NCBI RefSeq assembly: GCF_008000995.1
Contig: NZ_CP042828.1
Coordinates: 186,001 to 250,000 of the forward strand
From: Ruania zhangjianzhongii
Lineage (GTDB): Bacteria > Actinomycetota > Actinomycetes > Actinomycetales > Beutenbergiaceae
Direction of reading: 5' to 3'
DNA length: 64,000 bases
The position numbers and the translations under genes were made by a program. The notes below the pieces were generated by a model, which was given only the letters and a program-made list of their open reading frames with translations, was not told where the DNA came from and did no database searches. This document shows, piece by piece, positions 8,551-17,181 of the stretch (its first letter is position 1; each line of letters opens with the position of its first letter).

Positions 8551-9371
8551 GCATGCGCGAGCAGGACTTCCCGGTCACCGGACCGATCCAGGTCCGCGCG
8601 CGGGTGCGCGCTTCCGACGTCACCATCACCGCGACTCAGACGTCCACCGCGACGGTGCAGCTCACCGGTGACCGTGAGCTCGCCGAACGCTCGCACGTCG
8701 ATCTGGTCGGCGGCACGCTCGAGGTCGACGTGCCCCAGGTGCGTGGCGGCCTCTTCTCCGGGTTCGGCAGCAAGCTACGGGCGGAGATCACCGTTCCGAC
8801 CGGGTCGAGCGTGCTGGCAAAGTCCGGCAGCGGCGACCTGCACACCACCGGCGACCTGGCCGAGGTCGAGCTGCGTAGCGGCTCTGGTGATCTGAACGTG
8901 AGCGCTGCCGCTCGCGCGACCACCACCAGCGGCTCCGGTGATGCCCGGATCGACCGGGCCGCGACGGTAGAAGCCGCCGCCGGCTCCGGCACTCTGTCCA
9001 TCGGCAGCGCCGACGATGTCAGTGCACGCACCGGTTCCGGCGACATCATCATCGACTACGCCACCAAGGTGAGCGGGAGTGCCGGGTCCGGTGAGCTGCG
9101 GATCGGCGAGACCAGCATTGCCACACTTCGTTCCGGATCGGGCTCCATCCAGGTGAAGATGGTGCGATCCGGCGAGATCGGAGCGACGAGCGCCTCCGGA
9201 AGCCTGACAGTAGGCGTGGCAGACGGTACCCCGACCCTGCTCGACTGCCAGGCCGTCTCCGGCCGGGTGCGCAGTGAGCTGGAACCCAGCGGGGAGCCCG
9301 GCGAGGGAGAGAACTCGGTGGTGCTGCGCCTGCGTACGGCCAGCGGCAACATCACTGTGCTGCGCGCCTGA
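8547..9371 (+). CDS. DUF4097-family beta-strand-repeat protein
   Basis: 274 aa from a GTG overlapping the preceding stop; an ATG two codons later (8553) is an equally good start. From residue about 90 on the protein is a series of short strands with the recurring motif SGSGD/SGSGE roughly every 17-20 residues, as expected of a beta-solenoid of the DUF4097 family. No signal peptide or membrane segment is present, so it is probably cytoplasmic. It is the last member of the hicB-like/small protein/DUF4097 operon. Biochemical role unknown. Confidence 0.85.
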   Translation: MSMREQDFPVTGPIQVRARVRASDVTITATQTSTATVQLTGDRELAERSHVDLVGGTLEVDVPQVRGGLFSGFGSKLRAEITVPTGSSVLAKSGSGDLHTTGDLAEVELRSGSGDLNVSAAARATTTSGSGDARIDRAATVEAAAGSGTLSIGSADDVSARTGSGDIIIDYATKVSGSAGSGELRIGETSIATLRSGSGSIQVKMVRSGEIGATSASGSLTVGVADGTPTLLDCQAVSGRVRSELEPSGEPGEGENSVVLRLRTASGNITVLRA

Positions 9372-9440
9372 ACCGGCGCCGTCGCCGACCTGAGCCGCGA
9401 CGGCTGCAGCCTGAGCCTGCGACCTGCAAATCTTGGCCGA

Positions 9441-9450
9441 CCTGTACAGG
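9441..9450. promoter_or_regulatory. Palindrome CCTGTACAGG, candidate TetR operator
   Basis: A perfect 10-bp palindrome 30 bases before the ATG of the TetR gene, followed by TGTGCTAGT, which resembles a -10 region. Position and symmetry fit autorepression of the TetR-SDR-ABC operon. Confidence 0.45.
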
Positions 9451-9479
9451 TTCCTGGCATGGTGTGCTAGTTTTTGGCC

Positions 9480-10124
9480 ATGCAGCCAAGAATTGATCAC
9501 GACAGCCAGCCGCCGCGTTCCTTCATCGAGGAAGCGCGGCGGGAACAGATCGTGACCGCTGCCGTCGAGACCATCGCCGAGGTCGGATACCACCGGGCGT
9601 CGATGGCCAGAATCGGCACCCGTGCAGGCATCAGCCGCGGACTGATCTCGTACCACTTCGCCGGGAAGGCCGAGCTGATCGGCCAGGTCCTCACCACTGT
9701 CTACACCGACGCAGCCGCCTTCATGGTGCCGAAGATCGACGCCGAGACCACGCCCGCCGGTCAGCTGCAGGCGTACATCCGCTCGAACCTGGAGTACATG
9801 CGCGCCTACCCCGCCCGCATGGTCGCGGTCGTGGAGATCGTCACCAGCGGCGGTCTGGCCGACCTGCCCGAGGCCGACCCGGGCGCGTTCGACCAGAATC
9901 TTCTCTCGCCCCTGGAGCAACTGTTCGTGGCGGGCCAGGCAGGCGGCGAGTTCCGGGACTTCGACGTCAGCGTCATGGCGCGGATCGTGCGCAGCGCGAT
10001 CGATGCCGTGCCCACGGCGCTGTCCCGCGATCCCGACCTCGACATCGATCTCTACCTGCGGGAGATCACCACCGCCGTCGACTATGCCACCCGGCCGGTG
10101 CGGCTCACTTCGGAGGAAACATGA
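9480..10124 (+). CDS. TetR-family transcriptional regulator
   Basis: 214 aa from ATG; a TTG two codons upstream is possible. The N-terminal helix-turn-helix reads RREQIVTAAVETIAEVGYHRASMARIGTRAGISRGLISYHFAGKAEL (about residues 17-63), a typical TetR_N domain. The C-terminal ligand domain is variable. The four-base overlap (ATGA) with the SDR gene shows it heads a four-gene operon, so it probably represses its own exporter genes until a ligand appears. Confidence 0.92.
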   Translation: MQPRIDHDSQPPRSFIEEARREQIVTAAVETIAEVGYHRASMARIGTRAGISRGLISYHFAGKAELIGQVLTTVYTDAAAFMVPKIDAETTPAGQLQAYIRSNLEYMRAYPARMVAVVEIVTSGGLADLPEADPGAFDQNLLSPLEQLFVAGQAGGEFRDFDVSVMARIVRSAIDAVPTALSRDPDLDIDLYLREITTAVDYATRPVRLTSEET

Positions 10125-10894
10125 CCGTTCTTGACAACAAAGTCGCGCTGGTCACCGGCGGAGCCGGCGGAATCGGTGCGGCGATCGCCCGCCGCTTCGC
10201 CTCCGGCGGCGCGCACGTAGTGGTCGCGGATATCGATCCGGCTGGGCAGAGCCTCGCTCGGGAGATCGGCGGCGTATTCGTCCACACTGATGTCGCTCAG
10301 TTGGCGGACAACCTCGCCGCCGTTCGAACCGCGACCGAACACTTCGGCAGCCTCGACATCACCGTGCTGAACGCCGGGATCGGTGAGCAGGGCGGATTCA
10401 TCGAGGAGTTCCGCCCCCAGCACTACCGGGATCTGGTCTCGGCCAATCTCGACGGCGTGGTGTACGGGGTGCATGCAGCGCTGGCGGTGTTCCTCGAACA
10501 GAAATCCGGCGCGATCCTGGCGATGTCCAGCCTGGCCGGACTGACGGAGAGCCCGATCAATCCGCTCTATGCGGCCACTAAGCACGCAGTGATCGGGCTG
10601 GTCCGCTCCGTCGCCCCGAGCGTGGCCGAGAGCGGCATCACCGTCAATGCGCTCTGCCCGACCTTTATCGACACCCCGATCCTGGGCGAGGCGGTCCCGT
10701 TCATCAGCGAAATGGGACTGGCGGTGCTCTCGCCCGAACGGGTCGCCGAGGTTGCCGAACTGGTGCTGGCGCGCGGTGTGACCGGACAGGCGTGGCCGGT
10801 CGTGGCCCATGGCGAGCCGGGACCCTTCGCGTTCGGCGATATCCCGTCGATCATGTCCGACCCGCACCCACAGGTATCGGAGTCCGCACCATGA
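10121..10894 (+). CDS. Short-chain dehydrogenase/reductase
   Basis: 257 aa. The cofactor motif TGGAGGIG is at about residues 12-19. An acidic residue after strand 2 (VVADID) suggests NAD(H) preference. NAG sits near residue 88, and the catalytic Ser-Tyr-Lys appear in MSSLAGL and YAATKHA. Substrate unknown. It overlaps the genes on both sides by four bases, so it is coupled to a TetR regulator and an ABC exporter; it may modify the compound that the exporter removes. Confidence 0.9.
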   Translation: MTVLDNKVALVTGGAGGIGAAIARRFASGGAHVVVADIDPAGQSLAREIGGVFVHTDVAQLADNLAAVRTATEHFGSLDITVLNAGIGEQGGFIEEFRPQHYRDLVSANLDGVVYGVHAALAVFLEQKSGAILAMSSLAGLTESPINPLYAATKHAVIGLVRSVAPSVAESGITVNALCPTFIDTPILGEAVPFISEMGLAVLSPERVAEVAELVLARGVTGQAWPVVAHGEPGPFAFGDIPSIMSDPHPQVSESAP

Positions 10895-11769
10895 CCATCC
10901 TCGCCCGCGCCCTCGGCGTCACCCGCCGGTACAACGACACGATCGCGCTGGCCGATGTGTCCCTGGACATCCCGGCCGGGCAGGTGCTCGGACTGCTCGG
11001 TCCTAACGGCGCGGGCAAGTCCACCCTGATCAACGTGATGACCGGCCTGCTGCGACCCAGCTCCGGCAGTGTCGAACTGTGCGGCGACGACCCGCGCAGT
11101 GAGGCGACCCGGCGCGTGATCGGCGTGACCCCGCAGGAGACCGGACTTCCGGAGACCTGGCGGGTGCGGGAGCTGCTGGACTTCGTCGTCGCGCACTTCC
11201 CCGACCCGGTGGATCCGGCCGACCTGCTCGACCGCTTCGACCTCACGCCGCTGGCCGACCGGCAGGCCGGTGGCCTCTCCGGCGGACAGCAGCGGCGGGT
11301 CGCGGTTGCGCTGGCGTTCGCGGGGCGGCCGAGGCTGGTGTTCCTGGACGAGCCCACCACCGGTCTGGACGTGGACGCCAGGCGGGCGCTGTGGGAGGGC
11401 ATTCGTTCTTTCCACGCCGATGGCGGAGCTGTGCTGCTGACCAGTCACTACATCGAGGAGGTGGAGGTGCTGGCCGACCGGGTGGTGGTGATGGACCAGG
11501 GCAGGGTCATCGCCGATGGTGGCGTCGCCGAGATCCGCGACCGGATCCAGCTCAAACGGGTCACGTTGACCGACCCGGTGCTGCCCGTGCTGAGTCAGGT
11601 CGCCTCGATCGAGCGCGAGAGCGACCGCACCCATCTGCTCACCAATGACGTCACGGCGCTGGTCCGGGAACTGGTGACCTCCGGTGCGTCATTCACCGAC
11701 ATCGAGATCGAACCCACCTCGCTGGAGGACGCCTTCCTGGCGATCACCGGCGATCGGCAGACCACCTGA
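10891..11769 (+). CDS. ABC transporter ATP-binding protein (ABC-2 exporter type)
   Basis: 292 aa. Walker A GPNGAGKST, Q-loop in GVTPQETGLPE, signature LSGGQQRR, Walker B RLVFLDEPT and switch His in LLTSHYIEEVE are all intact. It is the ATPase of a drug- or polyketide-type exporter with the membrane protein encoded 16 bases downstream. The ATG overlaps the SDR stop. Confidence 0.93.
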   Translation: MTILARALGVTRRYNDTIALADVSLDIPAGQVLGLLGPNGAGKSTLINVMTGLLRPSSGSVELCGDDPRSEATRRVIGVTPQETGLPETWRVRELLDFVVAHFPDPVDPADLLDRFDLTPLADRQAGGLSGGQQRRVAVALAFAGRPRLVFLDEPTTGLDVDARRALWEGIRSFHADGGAVLLTSHYIEEVEVLADRVVVMDQGRVIADGGVAEIRDRIQLKRVTLTDPVLPVLSQVASIERESDRTHLLTNDVTALVRELVTSGASFTDIEIEPTSLEDAFLAITGDRQTT

Positions 11770-11785
11770 CGCGAAAGGCCGATCC

Positions 11786-12526
11786 ATGTCCTCATTGACC
11801 ATGACCTACACCCGGCGGCACCTCGCCGAGACGATCCGCACGCCGACGATGTTCCTGACCGTGGCGCTGGTCCCGGTAGGAGTGATGCTGTTCTTCGTCG
11901 TTCCTTTTATCGGCCAGGACACGGCGGCGATGACCTCGGCTGCTGGGATGCTGGCGGTGTTCGGCGTTCTGATGGCGTGCGTCGGTCACTTCAGCATGGT
12001 GATCGCCTCGCAACGCGAGACCGCCTGGGGGAACTATCTGCGCACCCTTCCAGGCGGAATCACACCGCAGATGCTCGGCCACCTCCTGGTCGGGCTCGTG
12101 GTCGTCGCTGCCGCGATCATCCCGATCGTGGTGGTGGCCGGACTGTTCACGGCCGCGTCGGCTCCGCCGTCCCGGGTGTTGCTGGCAGCGGGAGCACTGT
12201 TGATCGCGGTGGTGACCTTCACGCTGCTGGGGCTGGCGGTTGGCTACCTGATGTCCATGCGGGCGGCCGCTATCGCCAACAGCATCGGCTTCCTTCCGCT
12301 CGCAGTGGCTGGCGGCATGTTCTTCGACCGTGCCGACATGCCCGCGTTCATCGAGCAGATCGCGCCCTTTGTGCCCACCGGGGGCGCGAGCGACCTGGTG
12401 CTGGTGGCGCTGACCGGAGAGCCCGTCGGGTCGCTGTCCCTGGTGATGCTCGCGGTGTGGATCGTGATCTTCGCCGGGCTTACCGTCTGGGGCTACCGCC
12501 GGGATCAGGTCCGCCGGTTCGGCTGA
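11786..12526 (+). CDS. ABC-2 type permease
   Basis: 246 aa with AAAGG before the ATG. Six hydrophobic segments can be seen (about residues 20-42, 52-75, 96-125, 132-155, 160-180 and 215-235), the layout of an ABC-2 membrane subunit. It pairs with the ATPase just upstream. The substrate is unknown; the TetR and SDR genes suggest a toxic or signalling small molecule. Confidence 0.9.
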   Translation: MSSLTMTYTRRHLAETIRTPTMFLTVALVPVGVMLFFVVPFIGQDTAAMTSAAGMLAVFGVLMACVGHFSMVIASQRETAWGNYLRTLPGGITPQMLGHLLVGLVVVAAAIIPIVVVAGLFTAASAPPSRVLLAAGALLIAVVTFTLLGLAVGYLMSMRAAAIANSIGFLPLAVAGGMFFDRADMPAFIEQIAPFVPTGGASDLVLVALTGEPVGSLSLVMLAVWIVIFAGLTVWGYRRDQVRRFG

Positions 12527-12572
12527 GGCCGCGTGCTAGCCCGAGCGAACCGGATCCGCTAGCGTCGGCGCG

Positions 12573-12887
12573 GTGACGGCAGCGTCGCTCCGGCTGACCA
12601 AGCACGCCTGCGTGGAGCTGCAGCGAGGGCAGCACCGGATCCTCGTGGATCCCGGCGGGCCGGGCGAGGCGCCCGACCTGGCCGGCTGCTCCGCTGTGCT
12701 CGTCTCTCACGGTCACTTCGACCACGCCGACCGCGGGCTCCTCGAGGAGGCCGTTGCCGGTGGAGTTCCGGTCCTCGGACCGTCCGATCTGGGCTCACTG
12801 GTCGGTTCGGAGGCCCTCGCGGCGGGATCACCGTGCTCCGGCCGCGCTCTGCGGCTCACGCCCGGCCAGCACCTCGAGCTGCGCTGA
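12573..12887 (+). pseudogene. Truncated metallo-beta-lactamase-fold hydrolase
   Basis: 104 aa from GTG. It carries the start of an UlaG-like metallo-beta-lactamase fold: LTKHACVELQ, ILVDPGG, and the metal motif SHGHFDHAD (HxHxDH). It then stops after LRLTPGQHLELR. Full-length relatives run to about 200 residues and need further His/Asp ligands that are absent here. Only 108 bases separate the stop from the next gene, so the second half has been deleted rather than shifted in frame. Probably a non-functional remnant. Confidence 0.65.
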
Positions 12888-12995
12888 TCGGCACCCGCAT
12901 CGGGGGTACCGCAGGCGATCTGAGGTCAGCCCCGCCGACCTCGGACCGCACGGGCTGCCTCCGATGGCGCCATCGATCCCCTCTAGGCTGAACCG

Positions 12996-14813
12996 ATGCA
13001 GACCTTCACCACCCGGCCCGAGCTGCTCGGCACGTTCGGCATGGTTGCCTCCACCCACTGGCTCGCCTCCGCCGCGGGCATGTCGATCCTCGAACGCGGC
13101 GGCAATGCCTACGACGCGGCGGTCGCGACCGGCCTGGTGCTGCACGTAGTGGAGCCGCACCTGAACGGCATCGGCGGCGATATGCCCGCGATCTGCCATG
13201 ACGCACGCACAGGCCGAACGTTCGTGGTCTGCGGACAGGGGACCTCGCCGTCGGCGGCCACACCCGAGGCCTACGCCACGCTCGGCATCGAGGCGATCCC
13301 GGGCACCGGCCTGCTGCCGGCCACGGTGCCCGGCACATTTGGTGCCTGGCTGCTGATGCTCGAGCGCTACGGCACGATGCACCTGCGGGACGTGGCCGAG
13401 CAGGCGATCGGCTACGCCCGCCACGGCTACCCGCTGGTGGGCCAGGCCTCGGCCACGATCAGTCAGGTGGCCGAGGTCTTTCGCACCCAGTGGCCCACCT
13501 CGGCGCAGATCTATCTTCCCGGGGGCCGGGCTCCGGGGCCGCGGGAGCGGTTCGCCAACCCGGTGCTCGCCGACACCCTGGACCGTCTGGTGGCCGAGGG
13601 GGAGGCCGCCGGCCCGGGTCGCGAGCAGCAGATCGAGGGCACTCGGCGCGCGTTCTACTCCGGGTTCGTGGCCGAGGCGATCGATGCCTTCAGCGCTACC
13701 GAGCAGCCCGACGGTTCCGTGGTGGGCTCGCCGGGCGCCGACGGCCTCACCCGGCATCGCGGTCTGCTCACCGGCGCCGACCTGGACGGTTGGCGGGCGA
13801 GTGAGGAAGCACCGCTGACCGTCGACTTCGCCGGCCATCAGGTGGCCAAGACCGGCCCCTGGGGGCAGGGCCCGGTCCTGCTGCAGCAGCTCGCCATGCT
13901 GGAGGCCGCCGGGCTGGACGGTCTCGGACCGGGATCAGCGGACCTGGTGCACCTGGTCACCGAGGTGGCCAAGCTGGCCTTCGCCGACCGGGAGGCCTTC
14001 TACGGCGACCCGGACCACTCCCACGTGCCGGTCGAGTCGCTGCTCTCCGCCGAGTACGCCGCGGAGCGCGTCCGCCTGGTCGGTGCGCAGGCGGACCTCA
14101 CTCTCCGGCCGGGGTCGCCGGGCGGCGTGGCGCCCCAGCTGGGTGCGCGGGTGCGTGCCGCGATGGCCGACGGCGGAGACTGGCCGGACGGATTGGCCTC
14201 GCCGGGTCAGGGCGAACCCACCGTTGCGCGCGGGGACACGTGTCACCTGGACATCGTCGATCGCTGGGGCAACGTGGTCGCCGCGACACCGTCGGGTGGC
14301 TGGTTGCAGTCTTCACCGACGATCCCGGGGCTGGGCTTTGCGCTCGGTACCCGGGGGCAGATGTTCTGGACTGAGCCGGGACTGCCCACCTCGATCGGTC
14401 CGCGCCGGCGGCCACGCACCACACTCAGTCCAGGGATGGTGCTTCGCGAGGGGAAGCCGTACCTGGCGTTCGGTACCCCTGGCGGAGATCAGCAGGACCA
14501 GTGGGTGGTGCCGTTCCTGATCAACCACCTCGTGCACGGTATGGATCTACAAGCCGCGATCGACGCCCCGAACTGGCACAGCACGCACTGGCCGAGCTCG
14601 TTCGCACCCCGGATGGCCGAGCCGGGTGGGTTGCGCGCCGAGGACCGGCTCGGGCCGGCGGTGCTGGACGACCTGGCCGGGCGAGGACACCGGGTCTCCG
14701 CCTCCGGGCCCTGGTCGCTGGGCCGGATCAGCGCCGCCGGGATCCGCAGCGACGGGATACTGATGGCCGCCGCCAATCCGCGCGGGATGCAGGGCTACGC
14801 CGTAGGCCGCTAA
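12996..14813 (+). CDS. Gamma-glutamyltransferase-family Ntn hydrolase
   Basis: 605 aa. Family features: MVASTHWLASAAGMSILERGGNAYDAAVA, GIGGDMPAI, and the autoprocessing site GDTCHLDIVDRWGN with the presumed nucleophile Thr415. Later come a GGW/PTIPG loop and the region RPRTTLSPGMVLREGKPYLAFGTPGGDQQ. There is no signal peptide. Several GGT-like subfamilies act as acylases or glutathione hydrolases, so the substrate is not certain. It is a single gene with its own context, followed by a strong hairpin. Confidence 0.88.
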   Translation: MQTFTTRPELLGTFGMVASTHWLASAAGMSILERGGNAYDAAVATGLVLHVVEPHLNGIGGDMPAICHDARTGRTFVVCGQGTSPSAATPEAYATLGIEAIPGTGLLPATVPGTFGAWLLMLERYGTMHLRDVAEQAIGYARHGYPLVGQASATISQVAEVFRTQWPTSAQIYLPGGRAPGPRERFANPVLADTLDRLVAEGEAAGPGREQQIEGTRRAFYSGFVAEAIDAFSATEQPDGSVVGSPGADGLTRHRGLLTGADLDGWRASEEAPLTVDFAGHQVAKTGPWGQGPVLLQQLAMLEAAGLDGLGPGSADLVHLVTEVAKLAFADREAFYGDPDHSHVPVESLLSAEYAAERVRLVGAQADLTLRPGSPGGVAPQLGARVRAAMADGGDWPDGLASPGQGEPTVARGDTCHLDIVDRWGNVVAATPSGGWLQSSPTIPGLGFALGTRGQMFWTEPGLPTSIGPRRRPRTTLSPGMVLREGKPYLAFGTPGGDQQDQWVVPFLINHLVHGMDLQAAIDAPNWHSTHWPSSFAPRMAEPGGLRAEDRLGPAVLDDLAGRGHRVSASGPWSLGRISAAGIRSDGILMAAANPRGMQGYAVGR

Positions 14814-14828
14814 CTCTGCCCTGAGCGA

Positions 14829-14876
14829 GGTCGTCATGTCAGCCGTGCGCTATAACGCACGGCTGACATGACGACC
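14829..14876. terminator. Long perfect hairpin (terminator-like)
   Basis: 21-bp perfect arms (14829-14849 and 14856-14876) around the loop CTATAA, right after the GGT-like gene. There is no U-tract on either strand, as usual in high-GC actinobacteria. Its sequence (GTCGTC.TGTCAG core) is related to the hairpin at 32656-32701. Confidence 0.7.
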
Positions 14877-15105
14877 ATGCTCTGGCTGGGTCTCGACATC
14901 GACCTGCGGTGGACTTAAGACGATACGGATCAGCCGAAGGGTGGATGTGCCGAGCCGTGTGTGCAGGGCACAGTGGCAGTATCGACGCACGCTGGGGGGC
15001 AGCGGCCGTGGTGACCGGGGTATCCGGGGCAGAGCGCTGTGCCCGGTGGAATCGCCGTCGGGCATCGCGTCGCCTGCTCGGCCGCGCGTGCGGAGCCCTG
15101 CGTGA
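14877..15105 (+). promoter_or_regulatory. Leader region of the whiB7-like gene
   Basis: About 230 bases with no convincing gene. In characterised Actinobacteria, whiB7 has a long leader with a small upstream reading frame and an attenuator that lets the gene respond to ribosome-stalling antibiotics. Here a short frame could start at the ATG at 14945, but I cannot confirm its end or pairing. AT-richer stretches (CTTAAGACGATACGG) could hold the promoter. Confidence 0.35.
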
Positions 15106-15411
15106 ATGGAGGTGCCCATCATCAGCATCGAGACGAGCCCCGCCCTGCTACAACTCCTCGGCCCGGTCTGGCTGGAGGACGGGCCATGGCCCTGTTGGAG
15201 TGACCCGGATCTGTGGTTCGCCGAGCATTCCGACCGGGTGGAGACTGCCAAGCAGCTCTGCCGGGAATGCCCGGTGCGCCAGGCGTGCCTGGAAGGCGCG
15301 CTGGCCCGGCGTGAGCCCTGGGGAGTCTGGGGCGGTGAGGTGTTCGAGCGGGGCCGGGTGCAGCCGACCAAGCGAGGCCGTGGCCGTCCGCGCAAGTACG
15401 CCGTGGCCTGA
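15106..15411 (+). CDS. whiB7: WhiB7-type iron-sulfur transcriptional regulator
   Basis: 101 aa. Cysteines at PCWSDPDLWF, LCRECPVRQAC give the WhiB C-x(n)-CxxC-x5-C 4Fe-4S ligand set. The beta-turn EPWGVWGGE and the C-terminal AT-hook RGRGRPRK are diagnostic for WhiB7 rather than other WhiB paralogues. WhiB7 binds the primary sigma factor and turns on intrinsic antibiotic-resistance genes. The ribosome binding site (GGAG) is about 10 bases before the ATG. No resistance target is adjacent. Confidence 0.9.
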   Translation: MEVPIISIETSPALLQLLGPVWLEDGPWPCWSDPDLWFAEHSDRVETAKQLCRECPVRQACLEGALARREPWGVWGGEVFERGRVQPTKRGRGRPRKYAVA

Positions 15412-15421
15412 CGGCACGCTC

Positions 15422-16023
15422 CTACCCGCCGATCGAGGGACTGGCTGACCGGCTGGAGTCAGCGCTGCTCTCGCTCACCAGGAGAGCGTGCGCGGGGCCG
15501 CCGAGTGCCTCGAAGGTGTGCGGTTCGTCGCCGGGATAGGTGATGAAGTCTCCGGTAGCGAGTTCCACTGTGTCCTCCGCCGGGCCGACCAGCGCTCTCG
15601 GCCGGCGGCCAGGTACACGTGTTCGATGGTGCCCCGCGCGTGCGGGGCTGACTCGCGCGCCTGCCCCGGCTCCGCGGTGATCCGGTACAGGTCCCGGCGC
15701 ACCCCGGGTGGGCTGGCGGTCAGCAGCGTGGCCACGTAATCGGCCTCGGAGGCGGCCACGGCCGGACCCTCGCCCGCCCGAATCACCTGGATCGGGCTCG
15801 CTGGGGGCTCGATCAGCTGGGAGAACGGGATGCCGAGCGCCACCGCCAGCGCCCACATCGTTTCCAGGCTCGGGTTGCCGGTGCCGGACTCGAGTTGGGA
15901 CAGCGTGGACTTCGCCACTCCCGCGCGCCGGGCCAGCTCGGTCAGCGAGATCCCCACTCGGCTGCGCTCGCGTTGAATGCTCGCCGCGATAGCGGCCCGC
16001 GGCAGCTGTGCCTCCGCCGTCAT
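15422..16023 (-). pseudogene. XRE-family regulator with cupin domain (frameshifted)
   Basis: From the ATG at 16023 the frame gives an intact HTH (VGISLTELARRAGVAKSTLSQLESGTGNPSLETMWALAVALG) and the start of a cupin (GTIEHVYLAAG). The frame then shifts near 15596-15600. The rest of the cupin, ALVGPAEDTVELATGD and FITYPGDEPHTFEALGG, is in a second frame to the TAG at 15422. A two-base GA duplication or a one-base loss restores one protein of about 200 residues. It diverges from azlC, which it probably represses. Either a sequencing indel or a recent mutation. Confidence 0.8.
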
Positions 16024-16067
16024 CACCTGTGCCTTTCGTGGTCAGCCCTACCGGCCGGACTTGCCGG

Positions 16068-16097
16068 AACGTCCGATTAGCGTTCATCATAACGATC
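16068..16097. promoter_or_regulatory. Divergent promoter/operator between the XRE gene and azlC
   Basis: An AT-rich island in GC-rich DNA: CGATTAGCGTTCATCATAACGATC, written here in two parts as CGATTAGCGTT and CATCATAACGATC. It contains CGTT-CATCAT-AACG inverted arms directly before the azlC start. A likely target of the XRE regulator. Confidence 0.4.
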
Positions 16098-16829
16098 ATG
16101 AGTTCGGGTCAGCGAACGGATGCGGTGTCACTCCGCACAGTGGCGATGATCTCGCTGTCGATGGCACTGGTGGGTGTTGCCTACGGTGCGATGAGTGTGG
16201 GCGCGGGGCTGCCGGTGTGGGTGGCTCCGCTGCTCGGTGTGGTCGTGCTGGCCGGCTCGTCCGAGATGCTCTATGTGGGGCTGGCGACTGCCACCTCGCC
16301 CTGGCTGGCGCTGCCGGCAGCACTGCTGGTGAACGTGCGGCACGTGCCCTACGGGATGGCGCTGCGCCCGGCACTCGGCCAGGGCGCGACCCGTGCCTAC
16401 CGCGCACATGTGATGAATGATGAGGCGGTGGCGTTCGCGCTCGCCGAGCGGGACCCGGAGCGCTCCGGAAGCGCGCTGACCCGGATCGGCACCGGAGTAC
16501 TGATCGGCTGGCCTGCTGGCGCGCTGGCCGGTGGGCTGCTCGGCCGCGGCATCGACCAGTACGCCTTCGGGCTGGACGCGATCTTCCCGGCGGTGATCCT
16601 CGCCCTCGTGCTACCGGCCCTGAAGCGGGCCCGACTGCGGCCGGCAGTGATCGGTGCGGCGATCGTGTCGGTGCCGGCGGCGCTGCTGCTCCCGGAGGGG
16701 CTGGGCCCACTGGCCGGTGTGCTTGCCCTCCCGCTGGCGCTGTGGCGCTCGCGGGAGGTTTTCGTTGGCCGCGGGGAAGACGACGGTTCGTTCGGCGACC
16801 CGGACGAGGGCAGCGGGGCAGGGCGATGA
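16098..16829 (+). CDS. azlC: AzlC-family amino acid exporter subunit
   Basis: 243 aa with about six to seven hydrophobic segments and the AzlC-typical stretch LSMALVGVAYGAMSVGAGLP, VVLAGSSEMLYVGL and NVRHVPYGMAL, HVMNDEAVAFAL. Together with the small AzlD subunit it forms an exporter of branched-chain amino acids and analogues. The chosen ATG is just inside the divergent promoter island. The C-terminal 20 residues are acidic and hydrophilic. Confidence 0.88.
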   Translation: MSSGQRTDAVSLRTVAMISLSMALVGVAYGAMSVGAGLPVWVAPLLGVVVLAGSSEMLYVGLATATSPWLALPAALLVNVRHVPYGMALRPALGQGATRAYRAHVMNDEAVAFALAERDPERSGSALTRIGTGVLIGWPAGALAGGLLGRGIDQYAFGLDAIFPAVILALVLPALKRARLRPAVIGAAIVSVPAALLLPEGLGPLAGVLALPLALWRSREVFVGRGEDDGSFGDPDEGSGAGR

Positions 16830-17149
16830 GCGAGCTGGTGGCGCTGCTGCTCGGTGGGCTGGTGCTCGCCGTCGGCACCTATGCGATGCGTGCTGGTGGC
16901 GGGGCGATCGGTGACCTGCTTCAGCCCTACCCCCGGCTGCAGCTGGCGGTCGAGGACTCCGCGGTACTGATCCTGGCCTCGGTGATGGCCACCAGCGCGC
17001 TGACCGACGGTCAGGCCTACGCTGGCTGGGCTCGCCCGGCCGGAGTGGCGCTCTCCGGGCTGCTCGCCTGGCGCGGAGTGCCGCTGCCGATCGTGCTCCT
17101 GGTCGCGGCCGGCGCTACGGCGGGCCTGCGCGCGCTCGGGGTGGCCTGA
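16826..17149 (+). CDS. azlD: AzlD-family small membrane subunit
   Basis: 107 aa with four hydrophobic segments, beginning MSELVALLLGGLVLAVGTYAMR; the RAGG motif and PYPRLQLAVEDSAVLIL follow. Its ATG overlaps the azlC stop (ATGA). Partner of AzlC in amino acid export. Confidence 0.87.
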   Translation: MSELVALLLGGLVLAVGTYAMRAGGGAIGDLLQPYPRLQLAVEDSAVLILASVMATSALTDGQAYAGWARPAGVALSGLLAWRGVPLPIVLLVAAGATAGLRALGVA

Positions 17150-17181
17150 CGCGGCCGGGTGTCAGTGCGCGCCGGTAGCTG

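Noticed and set aside
10792-10890. Longer N-terminus for the ABC ATPase
   Set aside because: It would overlap the SDR gene for about 100 bases; the ATG at 10891 gives an ATGA overlap and a standard domain start.
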